Assembly: GCF_001295265.1 (NCBI RefSeq)
Contig: NZ_LJOD01000014.1
Coordinates: forward strand, 1-64,000
Reading direction: 5' to 3'
Length of the DNA stretch: 64,000 bases
Origin: Chryseobacterium indologenes
GTDB lineage: Bacteria; Bacteroidota; Bacteroidia; Flavobacteriales; Weeksellaceae
Of the stretch, positions 31,295 to 40,582 are shown piece by piece (the stretch's first letter is position 1; every line of letters begins with the position of its first letter). The notes under the pieces were generated by a model. It saw nothing but the letters and a program-made list of their open reading frames with translations. It ran no database searches and was not told where the DNA came from. Made by a program: the position numbers and the translations under genes.

Positions 31295-34075
31295 ATGAAG
31301 AAACTCTTATCGGTGCTGATGCTGGCATGTACGATTCTTATTTTGCATGCCCAGGGCCTGCATATTGACGGAAAAGTATCAGATCCCGACAAAAAAGCCG
31401 TAGAAAACGCAACGGTTTATCTCCTGAAAGAAAAAGATTCATCCATTATTAATTATACGGCGACCAATAAGGAAGGTAAGTTTTCCCTGAAAACTGATGC
31501 TGTGAATGAGCCTTCGTTTTTAAAAATTGATGCTGATAAGCTTCAGTCTTACTCCAAAAAGCTTGAAAAGATCAGCCAGTCTCTGACCCTGGGGGATATA
31601 GAGCTGGAAAAAGGAAAGGTAACAAGCATTGATGAAGTAAAAATTATCGCCTCTCCGGTGAAGATCAAGAAAGATACCATAGAATTTAATGCTTCTGCCA
31701 TTAAGGTACGCCCTGACAGTAAAATTGAAGAGCTTCTTAAGCAGATTCCCGGTGTAGAGATCAGCAATGAGGGAAAAATAACCGTAAACGGAAAGGAAGT
31801 GGATCAGATCATGATCAACGGAAAGCCTTTCTTTGACAAGGACGGTAAAATCGCCCTTCAGAATCTTCCCGCAGATATTATTAAAAATATTCAGTTTACC
31901 ACTACCAAATCCAAAGAGGAAGAGCTGAGTGGAAAAACAGCAAAATCAAACAACACCACAATCAATTTTAATATCGACGAAAAAAAGAACAAAGGGCTCA
32001 TATCAAGGCTTACAGTAGGATATGGCTCTGATGAACGGTATGAAGGCAGCGCCCTTTTAAGTTACTTTAAAAAAGACACTAAAATAAGTTTACTTGCTGC
32101 TTCCAATAACATCAACTCGCAGGGATTTTCCAATGATGAGGTTTTCGACAGCATGGGACATGGCCGTAATTCATGGCTGATGCAGGGAGGATCTGTTTCC
32201 ACAGTAGGAAATACCACGTATTACAGCTCGGGCGGAAATAATAAAGGAATACAAAAGTCTACCACAATAGGATTCAATTACAGTGATAAACTTGGAAAGG
32301 ATGCTGATCTGGATACGTTCAGCTTAATGCATGGAGATTCTGATCTGGAAACAAGATCTAAGGTTTCAAGAACAACCCTGCTTCCTGAATTCACCTTAAA
32401 AACCAATTCTGAAAACAGTGGAAAAAGTGAAAATAAGCAGTACAGCTTAGATACTTCAGCAAAGATCAGACTGGATTCTCTGACCAGCATTTATATTTCA
32501 CCAAGATTTAACAGCTCCAGAACCTTCAGCTTTAACAATTCAAAATCATCCACTTTCCAGAACAACAGTCTTCTGAATGAAAGTGATGCGTACACCAGTA
32601 CAGAATCTATAAACAATTCCTTCAATCCTTATATTTATTTCTCCAGAAAATTCAGTAAGAAAGGACGTTCCCTGAGTGCTAAAATGACCAGTGCCATCTC
32701 TGAATCCAGAAGGGATAATCTGAATCGCTCAGAAACGGCTTTTTACCAGAACAGCAACGTAACCACTCCTGTGAATGATAACAGGAACCAGCTTGCCAAA
32801 AATAAGAACCAGAGTAATGAATATAATTTCGGACTGGGATATTCTGAACCGATTTCAGATTCTGCATCCGTTAATTTTGAATTGAATTACAGCTCAAAAA
32901 TAACCCGTGACCTGAGGGATGTTAATGATTTTAATGCAGCTACAGGACAATATTCAGACTATAATACACTTCTGTCCAACAGCATGAGGCAGAAAATTAA
33001 TAAAATCACTCCTGAACTTACTTTCAGCCTCAATAAAAAGAAAGTAAACATCTGGGCTTCCCTGAACCTTGATGTTTCCGATATGAATGTTAATTCTGTT
33101 TTCAACGGGCAGCAGTATAATCTCCAGAAAAACTTTGTTCTTCCCGGGTATAATGTCAATCTTAATTATGAGCTTTCTGAAAATAAAAGGTTAAGCTTCT
33201 ACCATTACGCAGATTTCAACATTCCCGGTGCAGAGCAGCTTACTCCTTATGAAGATACTTCCAACCCCCTTGTAACCTATACGGGTAACCCAAACCTGAA
33301 AAATACCTGGACCAATAACAGTTACCTGTATTTCAATAACTACAATATGGTAAAAAATATGAGTTATTATGTGAATCTAGGGTTTACGTACAGGGACAAT
33401 GATATTATTAATTATTCGAAATACGACACTGCGGGGAAACAGCTTGTAACCTACGATAACATAAGCGGTAATAAGAATATCAATGCAGGAGCCGGTTTCA
33501 GCAAAAGTTTTAAATGGAAAGAAAATAAGGTGACCATCAGCCCGAGGTTCAATATGCAGTATAACTTCAATAAAGGATTTATCAACGGGCAGCTCTTTAC
33601 GAGTGATTCGTACAGCATCAATCCGGGGCTTAACCTGACTTATGAAATTAAAGACAAAGTGACCATTAAGCCATCTTACAGACTCGGATATAATTTTTCA
33701 AAATACACCAATTACAGCATCGATCAGGTAAATACCACCAGCCAGGCCCTGAAACTAGAACTGACGAATTATCTTTTCAAGAGCAGGCTGGTTTTCGGAA
33801 ATGATTTTGAATATAATACCAATTCCAATATTGCTCCCGGCTTTAAGAGGGATTTCTATTTCTGGAATACAAGTTTAGGTTATTCTTTCTTCAATAAGCA
33901 GTTTACGGCAAAAGTAAAGATTTATGATGTTCTGAATCAGAATCAGAGTGTAAGAAGAACAATTTCCAATGCTTACTTTGAAGATCGTGAAGATCTTATC
34001 CTGAAGCGTTATGTAATGTTTTCCATCAGTATGAAACTGAATAAGTTTGCAGGAAAAAAATCACAGGGAAAATAG
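31295..34075 (+). CDS. Outer membrane beta-barrel protein, TonB-dependent-receptor-like
   Basis: This 926-residue protein has a signal peptide (to about ILHAQG), a CarboxypepD_reg-like domain (GLHIDGKVSDPDKKAVENAT; about 20-100), a plug-like region (VRPDSKIEELLKQIPGVEIS, KEVDQIMINGKPFFDKDGK; about 135-225) and a large C-terminal barrel with many YxF/NxS strands. The linker motif DTIEFNASAIK is typical of this Bacteroidota family, which often lacks a SusD partner. It ends SMKLNKFAGKKSQGK, with no T9SS tail. Transport substrate unknown; no partner gene adjacent. Confidence 0.87.
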   Translation: MKKLLSVLMLACTILILHAQGLHIDGKVSDPDKKAVENATVYLLKEKDSSIINYTATNKEGKFSLKTDAVNEPSFLKIDADKLQSYSKKLEKISQSLTLGDIELEKGKVTSIDEVKIIASPVKIKKDTIEFNASAIKVRPDSKIEELLKQIPGVEISNEGKITVNGKEVDQIMINGKPFFDKDGKIALQNLPADIIKNIQFTTTKSKEEELSGKTAKSNNTTINFNIDEKKNKGLISRLTVGYGSDERYEGSALLSYFKKDTKISLLAASNNINSQGFSNDEVFDSMGHGRNSWLMQGGSVSTVGNTTYYSSGGNNKGIQKSTTIGFNYSDKLGKDADLDTFSLMHGDSDLETRSKVSRTTLLPEFTLKTNSENSGKSENKQYSLDTSAKIRLDSLTSIYISPRFNSSRTFSFNNSKSSTFQNNSLLNESDAYTSTESINNSFNPYIYFSRKFSKKGRSLSAKMTSAISESRRDNLNRSETAFYQNSNVTTPVNDNRNQLAKNKNQSNEYNFGLGYSEPISDSASVNFELNYSSKITRDLRDVNDFNAATGQYSDYNTLLSNSMRQKINKITPELTFSLNKKKVNIWASLNLDVSDMNVNSVFNGQQYNLQKNFVLPGYNVNLNYELSENKRLSFYHYADFNIPGAEQLTPYEDTSNPLVTYTGNPNLKNTWTNNSYLYFNNYNMVKNMSYYVNLGFTYRDNDIINYSKYDTAGKQLVTYDNISGNKNINAGAGFSKSFKWKENKVTISPRFNMQYNFNKGFINGQLFTSDSYSINPGLNLTYEIKDKVTIKPSYRLGYNFSKYTNYSIDQVNTTSQALKLELTNYLFKSRLVFGNDFEYNTNSNIAPGFKRDFYFWNTSLGYSFFNKQFTAKVKIYDVLNQNQSVRRTISNAYFEDREDLILKRYVMFSISMKLNKFAGKKSQGK

Positions 34076-34095
34076 TTTCCTTATCCTATTCACTC

Positions 34096-34126
34096 AACAG
34101 CCGGAACTTTTCCGGCTGTTTTTTTA
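34096..34126 (+). terminator. Terminator after the beta-barrel receptor gene
   Basis: AACAGCCGGAA (34096-34106), loop CTT, TTCCGGCTGTT (34110-34120), then T residues; an 11-bp perfect stem. Confidence 0.85.
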
Positions 34127-34203
34127 TGAATTAAAAGGCTGTATTATTTTAATCACAAACCTTAGTGGAGTTTTCGGGAAACTATTTTAACCACATCAGG
34201 CAC

Positions 34204-34282
34204 AAAGGATTTTGACACTTTAGTGATCTTTAAGTTTAAATACCTTTGCGAATAGAAGTGGATCTATGTTCTTAAAAAATCT
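34204..34282. repeat. Degenerate intergenic repeat, copy B
   Basis: It shares the ordered blocks of 22456-22521 but has about 12 extra bases after GACAC. The rest of the 34127-34401 gap shows no gene. Confidence 0.55.
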
Positions 34283-34401
34283 TCGAATTTTATTGAGCAT
34301 CCAATAAAGAATCTGGTTAAATTATATTTTTTCAGGGAAGAATTATAAGTGAAGATACCAGAAACGTATTTTTATTTCTAAATTAGCCGCAAATTTTATG
34401 T

Positions 34402-36261
34402 ATGAAGATTCCGGTTTCAATTTTATTCATTTTTCTTTTTATTTTTGGTAATGCCCAAAACAAAGAACAGAAAGATACTTTTGTAAAAGACAATTTCACT
34501 AAAAAGGAGGTTTACATCCCTATGCGCGACGGAACGAAGCTTTTCACCGCGATCTATATTCCGAAAGATATTTCCAATAAAAACAAATATCCGTTCCTGA
34601 TGCAGAGAACCTGCTACAGCATTGCTCCATACGGAGAGAATGAATATAAAACTAAACTGGGACCTAATCCATATCTGATGAAGGAAAAGTATATTTTCGT
34701 ATATCAGGATGTCCGCGGAAGATACATGAGTGAAGGCACATTCACCAATATGACCCCTCAGGTAGACCGTAAAACAAAGAAAGATGTGGATGAAAGCACA
34801 GATACCTACGACACTATTGAATGGCTTTTAAAAAATGTAAAAGACAACAACGGTAAGGCTGGTCAATACGGAACTTCTTATCCTGGCTTTTACACTGCTG
34901 TAGGAACACTGGCGCAACATCCTGCTTTGGTTGCCTCTTCTCCCCAGGCTCCGATTTCTGATTTCTGGAATGATGATTTCCTTCATAACGGAAAGGTTAC
35001 ACTGGGGTATTTCAAAACATTTCCTGTTTTTGGAGTACAGAAAACAAAGCCTGAAAATAAAGCCTGGTATACAAACTCCATGATTAAATCCACTTCTGAA
35101 GACGGTCTGAAATTTTACAGAGACATGGGAACTTTAAAGGATGGCTATGAAAAATATTATAAAGACAACTTCTTTATGACTGAGATTATGGATCATCCTA
35201 ATTATGATGAATTCTGGCAGAAAAGAGGTCTGCTTCAGCATTTAAAAGATATAAAACATGCAGTAATGACTATTGGAGGGTGGTTTGATGCAGAAGATCT
35301 CGCCGGTCCTTTAAATATTTATAAAACGATTGAAAAGACAAGCCCGAAAGCCAAAAATACTATTGTAATGGGACCTTTCTCGCATGGAGGCTGGTCGCAG
35401 GAACAGGGAAAACATTTCCATAACCAGACGTATTTTGGGGACAGCATTGCTACCTACTATCAAAAAAACGTTGAAACTAAGTTCTTCAGCCATTATCTGA
35501 AAGGAAATACCAAAGAAGATGCAGGGCTTCCTGAAGCTTTAATGTATGATACAGGTTCCAAAGAATGGAGAGAGTTTGCCTCTTATCCTCCCAAAAACGC
35601 TCAGAAAATTAATTTCTATCTGGCAGGAGGAACATTGAAAAAAGCGGCAGGACAAGGTTATTCAGAATATTACAGCGATCCGAATAATCCTGTATTAAGC
35701 TCTGATAACCTCAAAGATTTCAACGGATTTACCCCAAAAAATTATATGTCTGAAGACCAGAGGTTTGCCGAAGGAAGACCGGATGTCCTGACTTTTACAA
35801 CCGAAATTTTAACGGAAGATATTACTTTCGGAGGTGAAATTATGGCTAAACTGAACATTTCCTCTACCTCCACTGATGCTGATTTTGCGGTAAAGCTTAT
35901 TGATGTTTATCCTGAAGATTTCAAACCGAAAGAGAAGAAAGACGGTGTCATCTACGGAAATTATCACCAGATGGTAAGAAGTGAAATTATGCCGGCCAGG
36001 TTCAGGAATTCAAAGGAAAAAGGAGAAGCGCTGGTTCCGAATCAGAAAACTGCGGTTAATTTCAGACTGCAGGATGTAATGCATACTTTTAAAAAAGGGC
36101 ATAGAATACAGATTCAGATCAGCAGCACATGGTTCCCTCTGTTTGCTTTAAACCCGCAAAAGTTTCTTGAAAATCCAAACTTTGCTACGAAAGAGGATTA
36201 TACGAAAGCATTCATTAAAGTCTATGATGACAGCTCTATTGAAGCTGATATTCTAAAATAA
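34402..36261 (+). CDS. Secreted CocE/NonD family hydrolase (X-Pro dipeptidyl-peptidase-like)
   Basis: This 619-residue alpha/beta hydrolase has a signal peptide (FLFIFGNAQN, to about residue 19). YIPMRDGTKLFTAIYIPKD is the family start; the nucleophile is Ser159 in GQYGTSYPGF, the catalytic Asp is likely in GGWFDAEDL (about 295) and the His in GPFSHGGW (about 327). The last ~200 residues form the jelly-roll C-terminal domain (TFGGEIMAKLNISSTSTDAD, FKKGHRIQIQISSTWFPLFA). Members include X-prolyl dipeptidyl peptidases, cocaine esterase and glutaryl-7-ACA/alpha-amino-acid ester hydrolases; this length and the signal peptide favour the last group. Single gene with its own terminator. Confidence 0.9.
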   Translation: MKIPVSILFIFLFIFGNAQNKEQKDTFVKDNFTKKEVYIPMRDGTKLFTAIYIPKDISNKNKYPFLMQRTCYSIAPYGENEYKTKLGPNPYLMKEKYIFVYQDVRGRYMSEGTFTNMTPQVDRKTKKDVDESTDTYDTIEWLLKNVKDNNGKAGQYGTSYPGFYTAVGTLAQHPALVASSPQAPISDFWNDDFLHNGKVTLGYFKTFPVFGVQKTKPENKAWYTNSMIKSTSEDGLKFYRDMGTLKDGYEKYYKDNFFMTEIMDHPNYDEFWQKRGLLQHLKDIKHAVMTIGGWFDAEDLAGPLNIYKTIEKTSPKAKNTIVMGPFSHGGWSQEQGKHFHNQTYFGDSIATYYQKNVETKFFSHYLKGNTKEDAGLPEALMYDTGSKEWREFASYPPKNAQKINFYLAGGTLKKAAGQGYSEYYSDPNNPVLSSDNLKDFNGFTPKNYMSEDQRFAEGRPDVLTFTTEILTEDITFGGEIMAKLNISSTSTDADFAVKLIDVYPEDFKPKEKKDGVIYGNYHQMVRSEIMPARFRNSKEKGEALVPNQKTAVNFRLQDVMHTFKKGHRIQIQISSTWFPLFALNPQKFLENPNFATKEDYTKAFIKVYDDSSIEADILK

Positions 36262-36270
36262 ATAATTATA

Positions 36271-36300
36271 AAGGCGGCCGAGATTTTCAAGGCCGCCTTT
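36271..36300. terminator. Terminator after the CocE/NonD hydrolase gene
   Basis: AAGGCGGCC (36271-36279), 11-base loop, GGCCGCCTT (36291-36299), followed by TCTTTTTATC. GC-rich 9-bp stem between convergent genes. Confidence 0.75.
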
Positions 36301-36390
36301 CTTTTTATCACAGCTGTTGAGTACACGGAGATGTTATTAATAAGTTTGTTTTTTTAGTATTGCGGCTCCCATAACATGGAAGCAGTGTCA

Positions 36391-37002
36391 TTATTCTTCA
36401 ATGGTTCTGAATGTAAGATTTACCCTCGGTGTTTTTATTTTTGTGGTGGGTGGAAGGCGGTGGAGCCAGTTTTCCTGGGTTATTCCTTTCATAACCAGCA
36501 GGCTTCCGTTTTCCAGAAATATTTCTACTTTTTCCTTTGTTGTTTTATGTTTAAAAAGAAACTTTCTCTCTGCACCGAAAGTCAGCGAAGCGATGGCTCC
36601 GTGTTTTTTAAGGTCTTTTTCACCGTCACTGTGATAGGCCATTCCTTCACTTCCGTCGTGATATAAATTCAAGAGGCAGGAATTGTACGTTTCGCCTGAA
36701 ATTTCCTCACACTTCTGTTTCAGTTCCAGCAGTTCAGACGTCCAGGGTTGGGCATATTTTGTTCGTTTGGAATAGGTATATTCAAAAGCTTTTTCACCAA
36801 ACCAGGCTACTTTTCTTTTGGTTAAAATCAGTTTTCCGAAAATTACCGCTTCATCATTTTCCCATGGAATATGGTTAAACAGATAGTCGTAAAAGACATC
36901 TGATTTTTCTTTAGAAAATACTTTTCCATAGTAATGAACCGTTCCGTCATTCGGAAGGATATTTAATGGATATTCTGATAGTTCTTCGAACAGGCTCATC
37001 AT
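36391..37002 (-). CDS. AlkB-like 2-oxoglutarate-dependent DNA repair dioxygenase
   Basis: This 203-residue protein demethylates alkylated bases (1-meA, 3-meC) by oxidation. NLYHDGSEGMAYHSDGEKDL carries the HxD iron ligands (about residues 125-127), LVMKGITQENWLHRLPP the distal His (about 183), and PRVNLTFR the two Arg that hold 2-oxoglutarate. It resembles the ALKBH2/3 subgroup (FGKLILTKRKVAWFGEKAF at the start of the fold) more than E. coli AlkB. It lies about 1.6 kb from the Ada/Ogt-type gene on the same strand, so two alkylation-repair functions are near each other but not in one operon. Confidence 0.92.
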   Translation of the reverse strand: MMSLFEELSEYPLNILPNDGTVHYYGKVFSKEKSDVFYDYLFNHIPWENDEAVIFGKLILTKRKVAWFGEKAFEYTYSKRTKYAQPWTSELLELKQKCEEISGETYNSCLLNLYHDGSEGMAYHSDGEKDLKKHGAIASLTFGAERKFLFKHKTTKEKVEIFLENGSLLVMKGITQENWLHRLPPTTKIKTPRVNLTFRTIEE

Positions 37003-37065
37003 AATTCAGAAAATTTAGTGATGGGTTAACGTATACATAATTTTTGTACCCTCATTATCATTCGC

Positions 37066-38466
37066 CTATAAAAAGTAAACAATAACGAGTACAAGGACAA
37101 CAGCCAGTAACAATAGTTTTAGCCAGTTAAATAATTTTTCTTTTCTCTTAGCTTGAGATAACAGCGTTTCTTTCTGGTCGTTTTCAGATAGGATTTTCCG
37201 TTCCCTGACATCTTTATCTCTTATTAAGTTCCTATATCTTTCAGTAGAATACTTAAGGATCAGGTCATCTGTTAAAGGAGAGCTGTCTCTGTTAATATGC
37301 GGAATATATTTTATGTCTGTTATTTTACCTTCATCGTTCCAACTTTTATGAACCAGCATGTTTCCGTCTTTGTAAATATATTCTTCTTTAGTATTTTCCT
37401 GGTCTACATCAGCAGATTCATTGCCAGTCTTATTTTTGTCATAATAATAAGTCCACTTCCCGGTTCTTTTGCCCAATGAATAGTTTCCCTGGGAGTGTAG
37501 TCTCCCGTTTTTATACCAGCTTTTATATTCTCCGTCAGCTACATTATTGATATATGATCCCTCTGCATTTTTGATATTATCAGGATAAAGAATCATTATT
37601 TTGCCATTTTTACTATATCTTTTTAAAAGGGTATCAGGATTAGTTTTTAAATAATGCTGTATATGATGCTTACCCCAGGTATTAAAATAATGACTGAACT
37701 GCCACGGGTACATCAACTGGGAAATCCGTTCTATATCCTGTCTGATTTCCGATTCTGATTCTGGTAAAAATTCAATGACCGCAAAAAGCGGCTCCATTTT
37801 CAGATTTTTGTAAGCGCACAGCTTATGATGCCCGTCCAGAATATAGTCATGGAAATAATCTTTTTCTAAATATTTTCCTGTCAGAATTATGGCAAATGGC
37901 CTTGCCCCTGACAAAATTAAGCTTTCGTACTGCTTTACGAGATCGATATTGATTTCTTCCTTCGATTTCCAGGCGATAAAAGGATATTCATATCTATAAA
38001 AGCCATGGGCATTCGTATAGCTCCCATAAGCATTATAATCATAGATGAGATTTTGAAGCAGTTTCTCATCGTATTTTTTAATTTCTTCTTTTACATCACC
38101 CTGATCAAGTCTTTCATCTCCAAATACTGCTGCATTACTATAAACATTCCATGTTTTATTTGTGGAAAAACTCAATTGGTAGTTTCCATTTTGTAATAGG
38201 ATTAAAAGAGGCTGCAGAATCTGAAACAGATCTTCTTCCCTTTCCGTATAATCCACCTCAAAATCAATTCCCTCAAGTGCATGATTAATAAGGTTTTTGT
38301 TTTCCTCGTTGATGGGAAATAATACCAGATTTTCATCCCCCGGATCATCACAGTCATCCCACAAAAAAACAGCAGGATTCATTCCTATTGACAAACATTC
38401 ACTCTGATGATGAATATCATATTCAACAGAAACCAGGCCTTTACCATTTGTAATTTTAAAATTCAT
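37066..38466 (-). CDS. Protein with ParB-like motif, MORN/YwqK repeats and C-terminal TM helix
   Basis: This protein of about 466 residues (start at MNFKITNGKG assumed; two ATG codons further upstream would add 11 or 22 residues) has an N-terminal acidic domain (FLWDDCDDPGDENLV), a central FHDYILDGHHKLCAYKNLK that resembles the nucleotide-binding box of ParB/Srx proteins, then MORN-type repeats (GEYKSWYKNGRLHSQGNYSL, GKRTGKWTYYYDKN, EEYIYKDGNML) as in YwqK-type antitoxin families, and a single C-terminal TM helix (WLKLLLLAVVLVLVIVYFL). This combination is one I do not know as a named family. Membrane anchoring at the C-terminus puts the domains in the cytoplasm. Function unknown. Confidence 0.65.
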   Translation of the reverse strand: MNFKITNGKGLVSVEYDIHHQSECLSIGMNPAVFLWDDCDDPGDENLVLFPINEENKNLINHALEGIDFEVDYTEREEDLFQILQPLLILLQNGNYQLSFSTNKTWNVYSNAAVFGDERLDQGDVKEEIKKYDEKLLQNLIYDYNAYGSYTNAHGFYRYEYPFIAWKSKEEINIDLVKQYESLILSGARPFAIILTGKYLEKDYFHDYILDGHHKLCAYKNLKMEPLFAVIEFLPESESEIRQDIERISQLMYPWQFSHYFNTWGKHHIQHYLKTNPDTLLKRYSKNGKIMILYPDNIKNAEGSYINNVADGEYKSWYKNGRLHSQGNYSLGKRTGKWTYYYDKNKTGNESADVDQENTKEEYIYKDGNMLVHKSWNDEGKITDIKYIPHINRDSSPLTDDLILKYSTERYRNLIRDKDVRERKILSENDQKETLLSQAKRKEKLFNWLKLLLLAVVLVLVIVYFL

Positions 38467-38608
38467 TGATCTTTGCTGCAATCCGGAATTCTTATTCATT
38501 CCCGGAAATCCAAAGGTAAGATAAAACACCAATACAAGGCTTATCTTTTAATGAATGAATTAGTATCCGTAAAATTCAGCCAGATCTGTTAAGAATAAGA
38601 AGTGAACT

Positions 38609-39451
38609 TTATAAATATATATGTGAGCTTTCCCAGCCTACGATCAGCTGTTTTCTCTCACTTCCCCATTTGTATCCTCCGATGTTTCCTGTAGACTGAA
38701 TCACCCGGTGGCATGGGATAAGAAAAGCTACCGGATTGCTGCCGATTGCTGTTCCCACTGCCCTTGAAGCTTTAGGATTTCCTATTTTCTCAGCCAGACT
38801 GCCATAGGTAGATAGTTTTCCCATGGGAATAGTCAGTAAGCTTTCCCAGACTTTCAGCTGAAAATCGGTACCTTTTAAGTGCAATTTAATGGTATGGAGT
38901 TTCGTCCAGTCTTTGCTGAAGATGGACAGTGCATTCTGCTGTAGGGCATCCTGTTTTTCAGAAAAAGAAGCATTGGGAAATGTCTGTTTCAAATTTCCCA
39001 ATGCTGTTTCCTTATCGTCTTCAAAAGCCATATAGCAGATTCCCTTTGCTGTAGAAGCGGTCATTACATTTCCAAAAGGACTTTCGGAGAAACTGTAATT
39101 GATGCTGAGGCTTTTTCCGCCGTTTTTATATTCTGCCGGAGACATTCCTTCCACTTTCACAAAAAGGTCATGAAGCCTGCTCGTGCTGGAAAACCCTGTC
39201 TCGTATGCGGTATCGAATAAACTTGCTTTTTCTTCCTTCAGTAAATTTTTAGCGTGCTCAATACTGATGAACTGTAAAAATTTTTTCGGACTTGTTCCTG
39301 CCCATTCTGTAAATATTTTCTGGAAATGAGCCGGGCTCAGATGAACTTTCTCTGCCACTTCATCCAAATTAGGCTGAAGCCTGAAATTGCTGCGGATATA
39401 TTCTATCGCTTTGGCAATTCTGTTATAATCAATTTGATTTTGTGTGGACAT
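38609..39451 (-). CDS. AraC-type regulator fused to methylated-DNA-protein cysteine methyltransferase (Ada-like)
   Basis: At 280 residues (start MSTQNQIDYN preferred to an ATG 33 bases upstream), it has an AraC HTH domain first (IEYIRSNFRLQPNLDEVAEK, LSPAHFQKIFTEWAGTSPKK; about 8-100) and then an Ogt-type methyltransferase with the alkyl acceptor Cys in AFLIPCHRVIQSTG (about 250) and the SRAVGTAIGSNP motif. It removes O6-methyl groups from guanine in a suicide reaction and may regulate repair genes. The Ada N-terminal zinc domain that senses methylphosphotriesters is missing, so activation must work in another way or the HTH serves DNA binding only. Confidence 0.9.
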   Translation of the reverse strand: MSTQNQIDYNRIAKAIEYIRSNFRLQPNLDEVAEKVHLSPAHFQKIFTEWAGTSPKKFLQFISIEHAKNLLKEEKASLFDTAYETGFSSTSRLHDLFVKVEGMSPAEYKNGGKSLSINYSFSESPFGNVMTASTAKGICYMAFEDDKETALGNLKQTFPNASFSEKQDALQQNALSIFSKDWTKLHTIKLHLKGTDFQLKVWESLLTIPMGKLSTYGSLAEKIGNPKASRAVGTAIGSNPVAFLIPCHRVIQSTGNIGGYKWGSERKQLIVGWESSHIYL

Positions 39452-39522
39452 ACTATTTTGTTTTATTACCTCACAAATTTCCAAAGAATATATGGCTGAA
39501 AAAATCCGATTCCTGCGGAATA

Positions 39523-40380
39523 TTAGTTATTGTTATAAATATCGTTGTAAGCAAGCATTTTGTAATATAATTTTGCTGCCAGGAAAGCCGTTGGCTTAGC
39601 CATTGGAGAATCCATTAATTCTACAATATCAAAAGCCACTACGTTGCATTTTTCAAATACTTTTCTTAACAGCTCCAGTGTAGGGTACCATGCCAGTCCT
39701 CCCGGTTCAGGTGTACCTGTAGAAGGAGCAATAGAAGGATCAAAGGCATCAAGGTCAATGGTGATATACACATTTCCTGAAACTTTTTCCAGAACATCAT
39801 TTACCCAGTTTTCATTGTTGGCAATCTCGTGAGCAAAGAATACTCTCCCTTCCGGCAGATATTGTGCTTCTTCTGCATCCATAGAACGGATTCCCACCTG
39901 TACCAGGTTATGTTTCTGATTGGCTTCAAAAACAGCACATGCGTGGTTAGAAGTTGAACCATGGAACGCTGGACGTAAATCTGTGTGAGCATCCAGCTGA
40001 AGAACCGTTAAATTTTCAAATTTCTCGCCTACTGCACGGATAGAACCTATTGAAACAGAGTGTTCACCTCCGAAAAGAGTGAATACTTTACCTTCATGAT
40101 TCAAAAGCTCCTTTGTTTTCTGGTAAACGGCTTCCGTCATTGCTTCAGGACTGGAATCTTCAGTAACCTCCCCTGCCAGATAAACTCCCTGAAGATAAGG
40201 TTCTGTCTGCGTTTCAATATCATAAAGCTCCATATTTTCAGAAGCATCCAGGAATAATTCAGGGCCCTTATCTGCACCTTTTCCCCATGTGGAAGTTCCG
40301 TCATAAGGAACTGTTACCAGCATTACTTTCGAGTTCTCTAACGTTGCGTTTTCTTCAGGAATTCCTGCGTATGTTCTCAT
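39523..40380 (-). CDS. speB: Agmatinase
   Basis: This 285-residue ureohydrolase with a binuclear manganese site cleaves agmatine to putrescine and urea. Metal-ligand motifs: LFGGEHSVSIG (His), LQLDAHTDLRPAFHG and DLDAFDPSIAPSTGTPEPGG (the SxDxDxxDP box with substrate-binding residues). HACAVFEANQKHNLVQVGIR is the typical middle segment. With the arginine decarboxylase about 1.2 kb upstream on the same strand, it forms the arginine-agmatine-putrescine route; a HAD-phosphatase gene on the opposite strand separates them, so it is not one operon. Confidence 0.92.
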   Translation of the reverse strand: MRTYAGIPEENATLENSKVMLVTVPYDGTSTWGKGADKGPELFLDASENMELYDIETQTEPYLQGVYLAGEVTEDSSPEAMTEAVYQKTKELLNHEGKVFTLFGGEHSVSIGSIRAVGEKFENLTVLQLDAHTDLRPAFHGSTSNHACAVFEANQKHNLVQVGIRSMDAEEAQYLPEGRVFFAHEIANNENWVNDVLEKVSGNVYITIDLDAFDPSIAPSTGTPEPGGLAWYPTLELLRKVFEKCNVVAFDIVELMDSPMAKPTAFLAAKLYYKMLAYNDIYNNN

Positions 40381-40559
40381 GTTTTATTTAAAAATTTAAA
40401 TGATATAAGATTGAATTATTTACCGCAAAGATACGAAGAAAAGTGATGAGTTGAAGTTCAGAGTTGAAGGTTGACTATTTAAAGTCCAATGCTTTTTGAT
40501 GTTACACCTCATCTATCATCTATCCGTCTCTCTCACTTTCCTCCTACCAAATAAATACC

Positions 40560-40567
40560 TATTTTTG
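40560..40567 (+). promoter_or_regulatory. Candidate -7 box for the HAD phosphatase gene
   Basis: TATTTTTG matches TAnnTTTG and lies 15 bases before ATG 40583. No TTG is seen at -33, so this rests on the -7 box alone; it supports ATG 40583 as start because an upstream ATG (40499) would precede the promoter. Confidence 0.35.
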
Positions 40568-40582
40568 TGCAAAACTCAGAAT

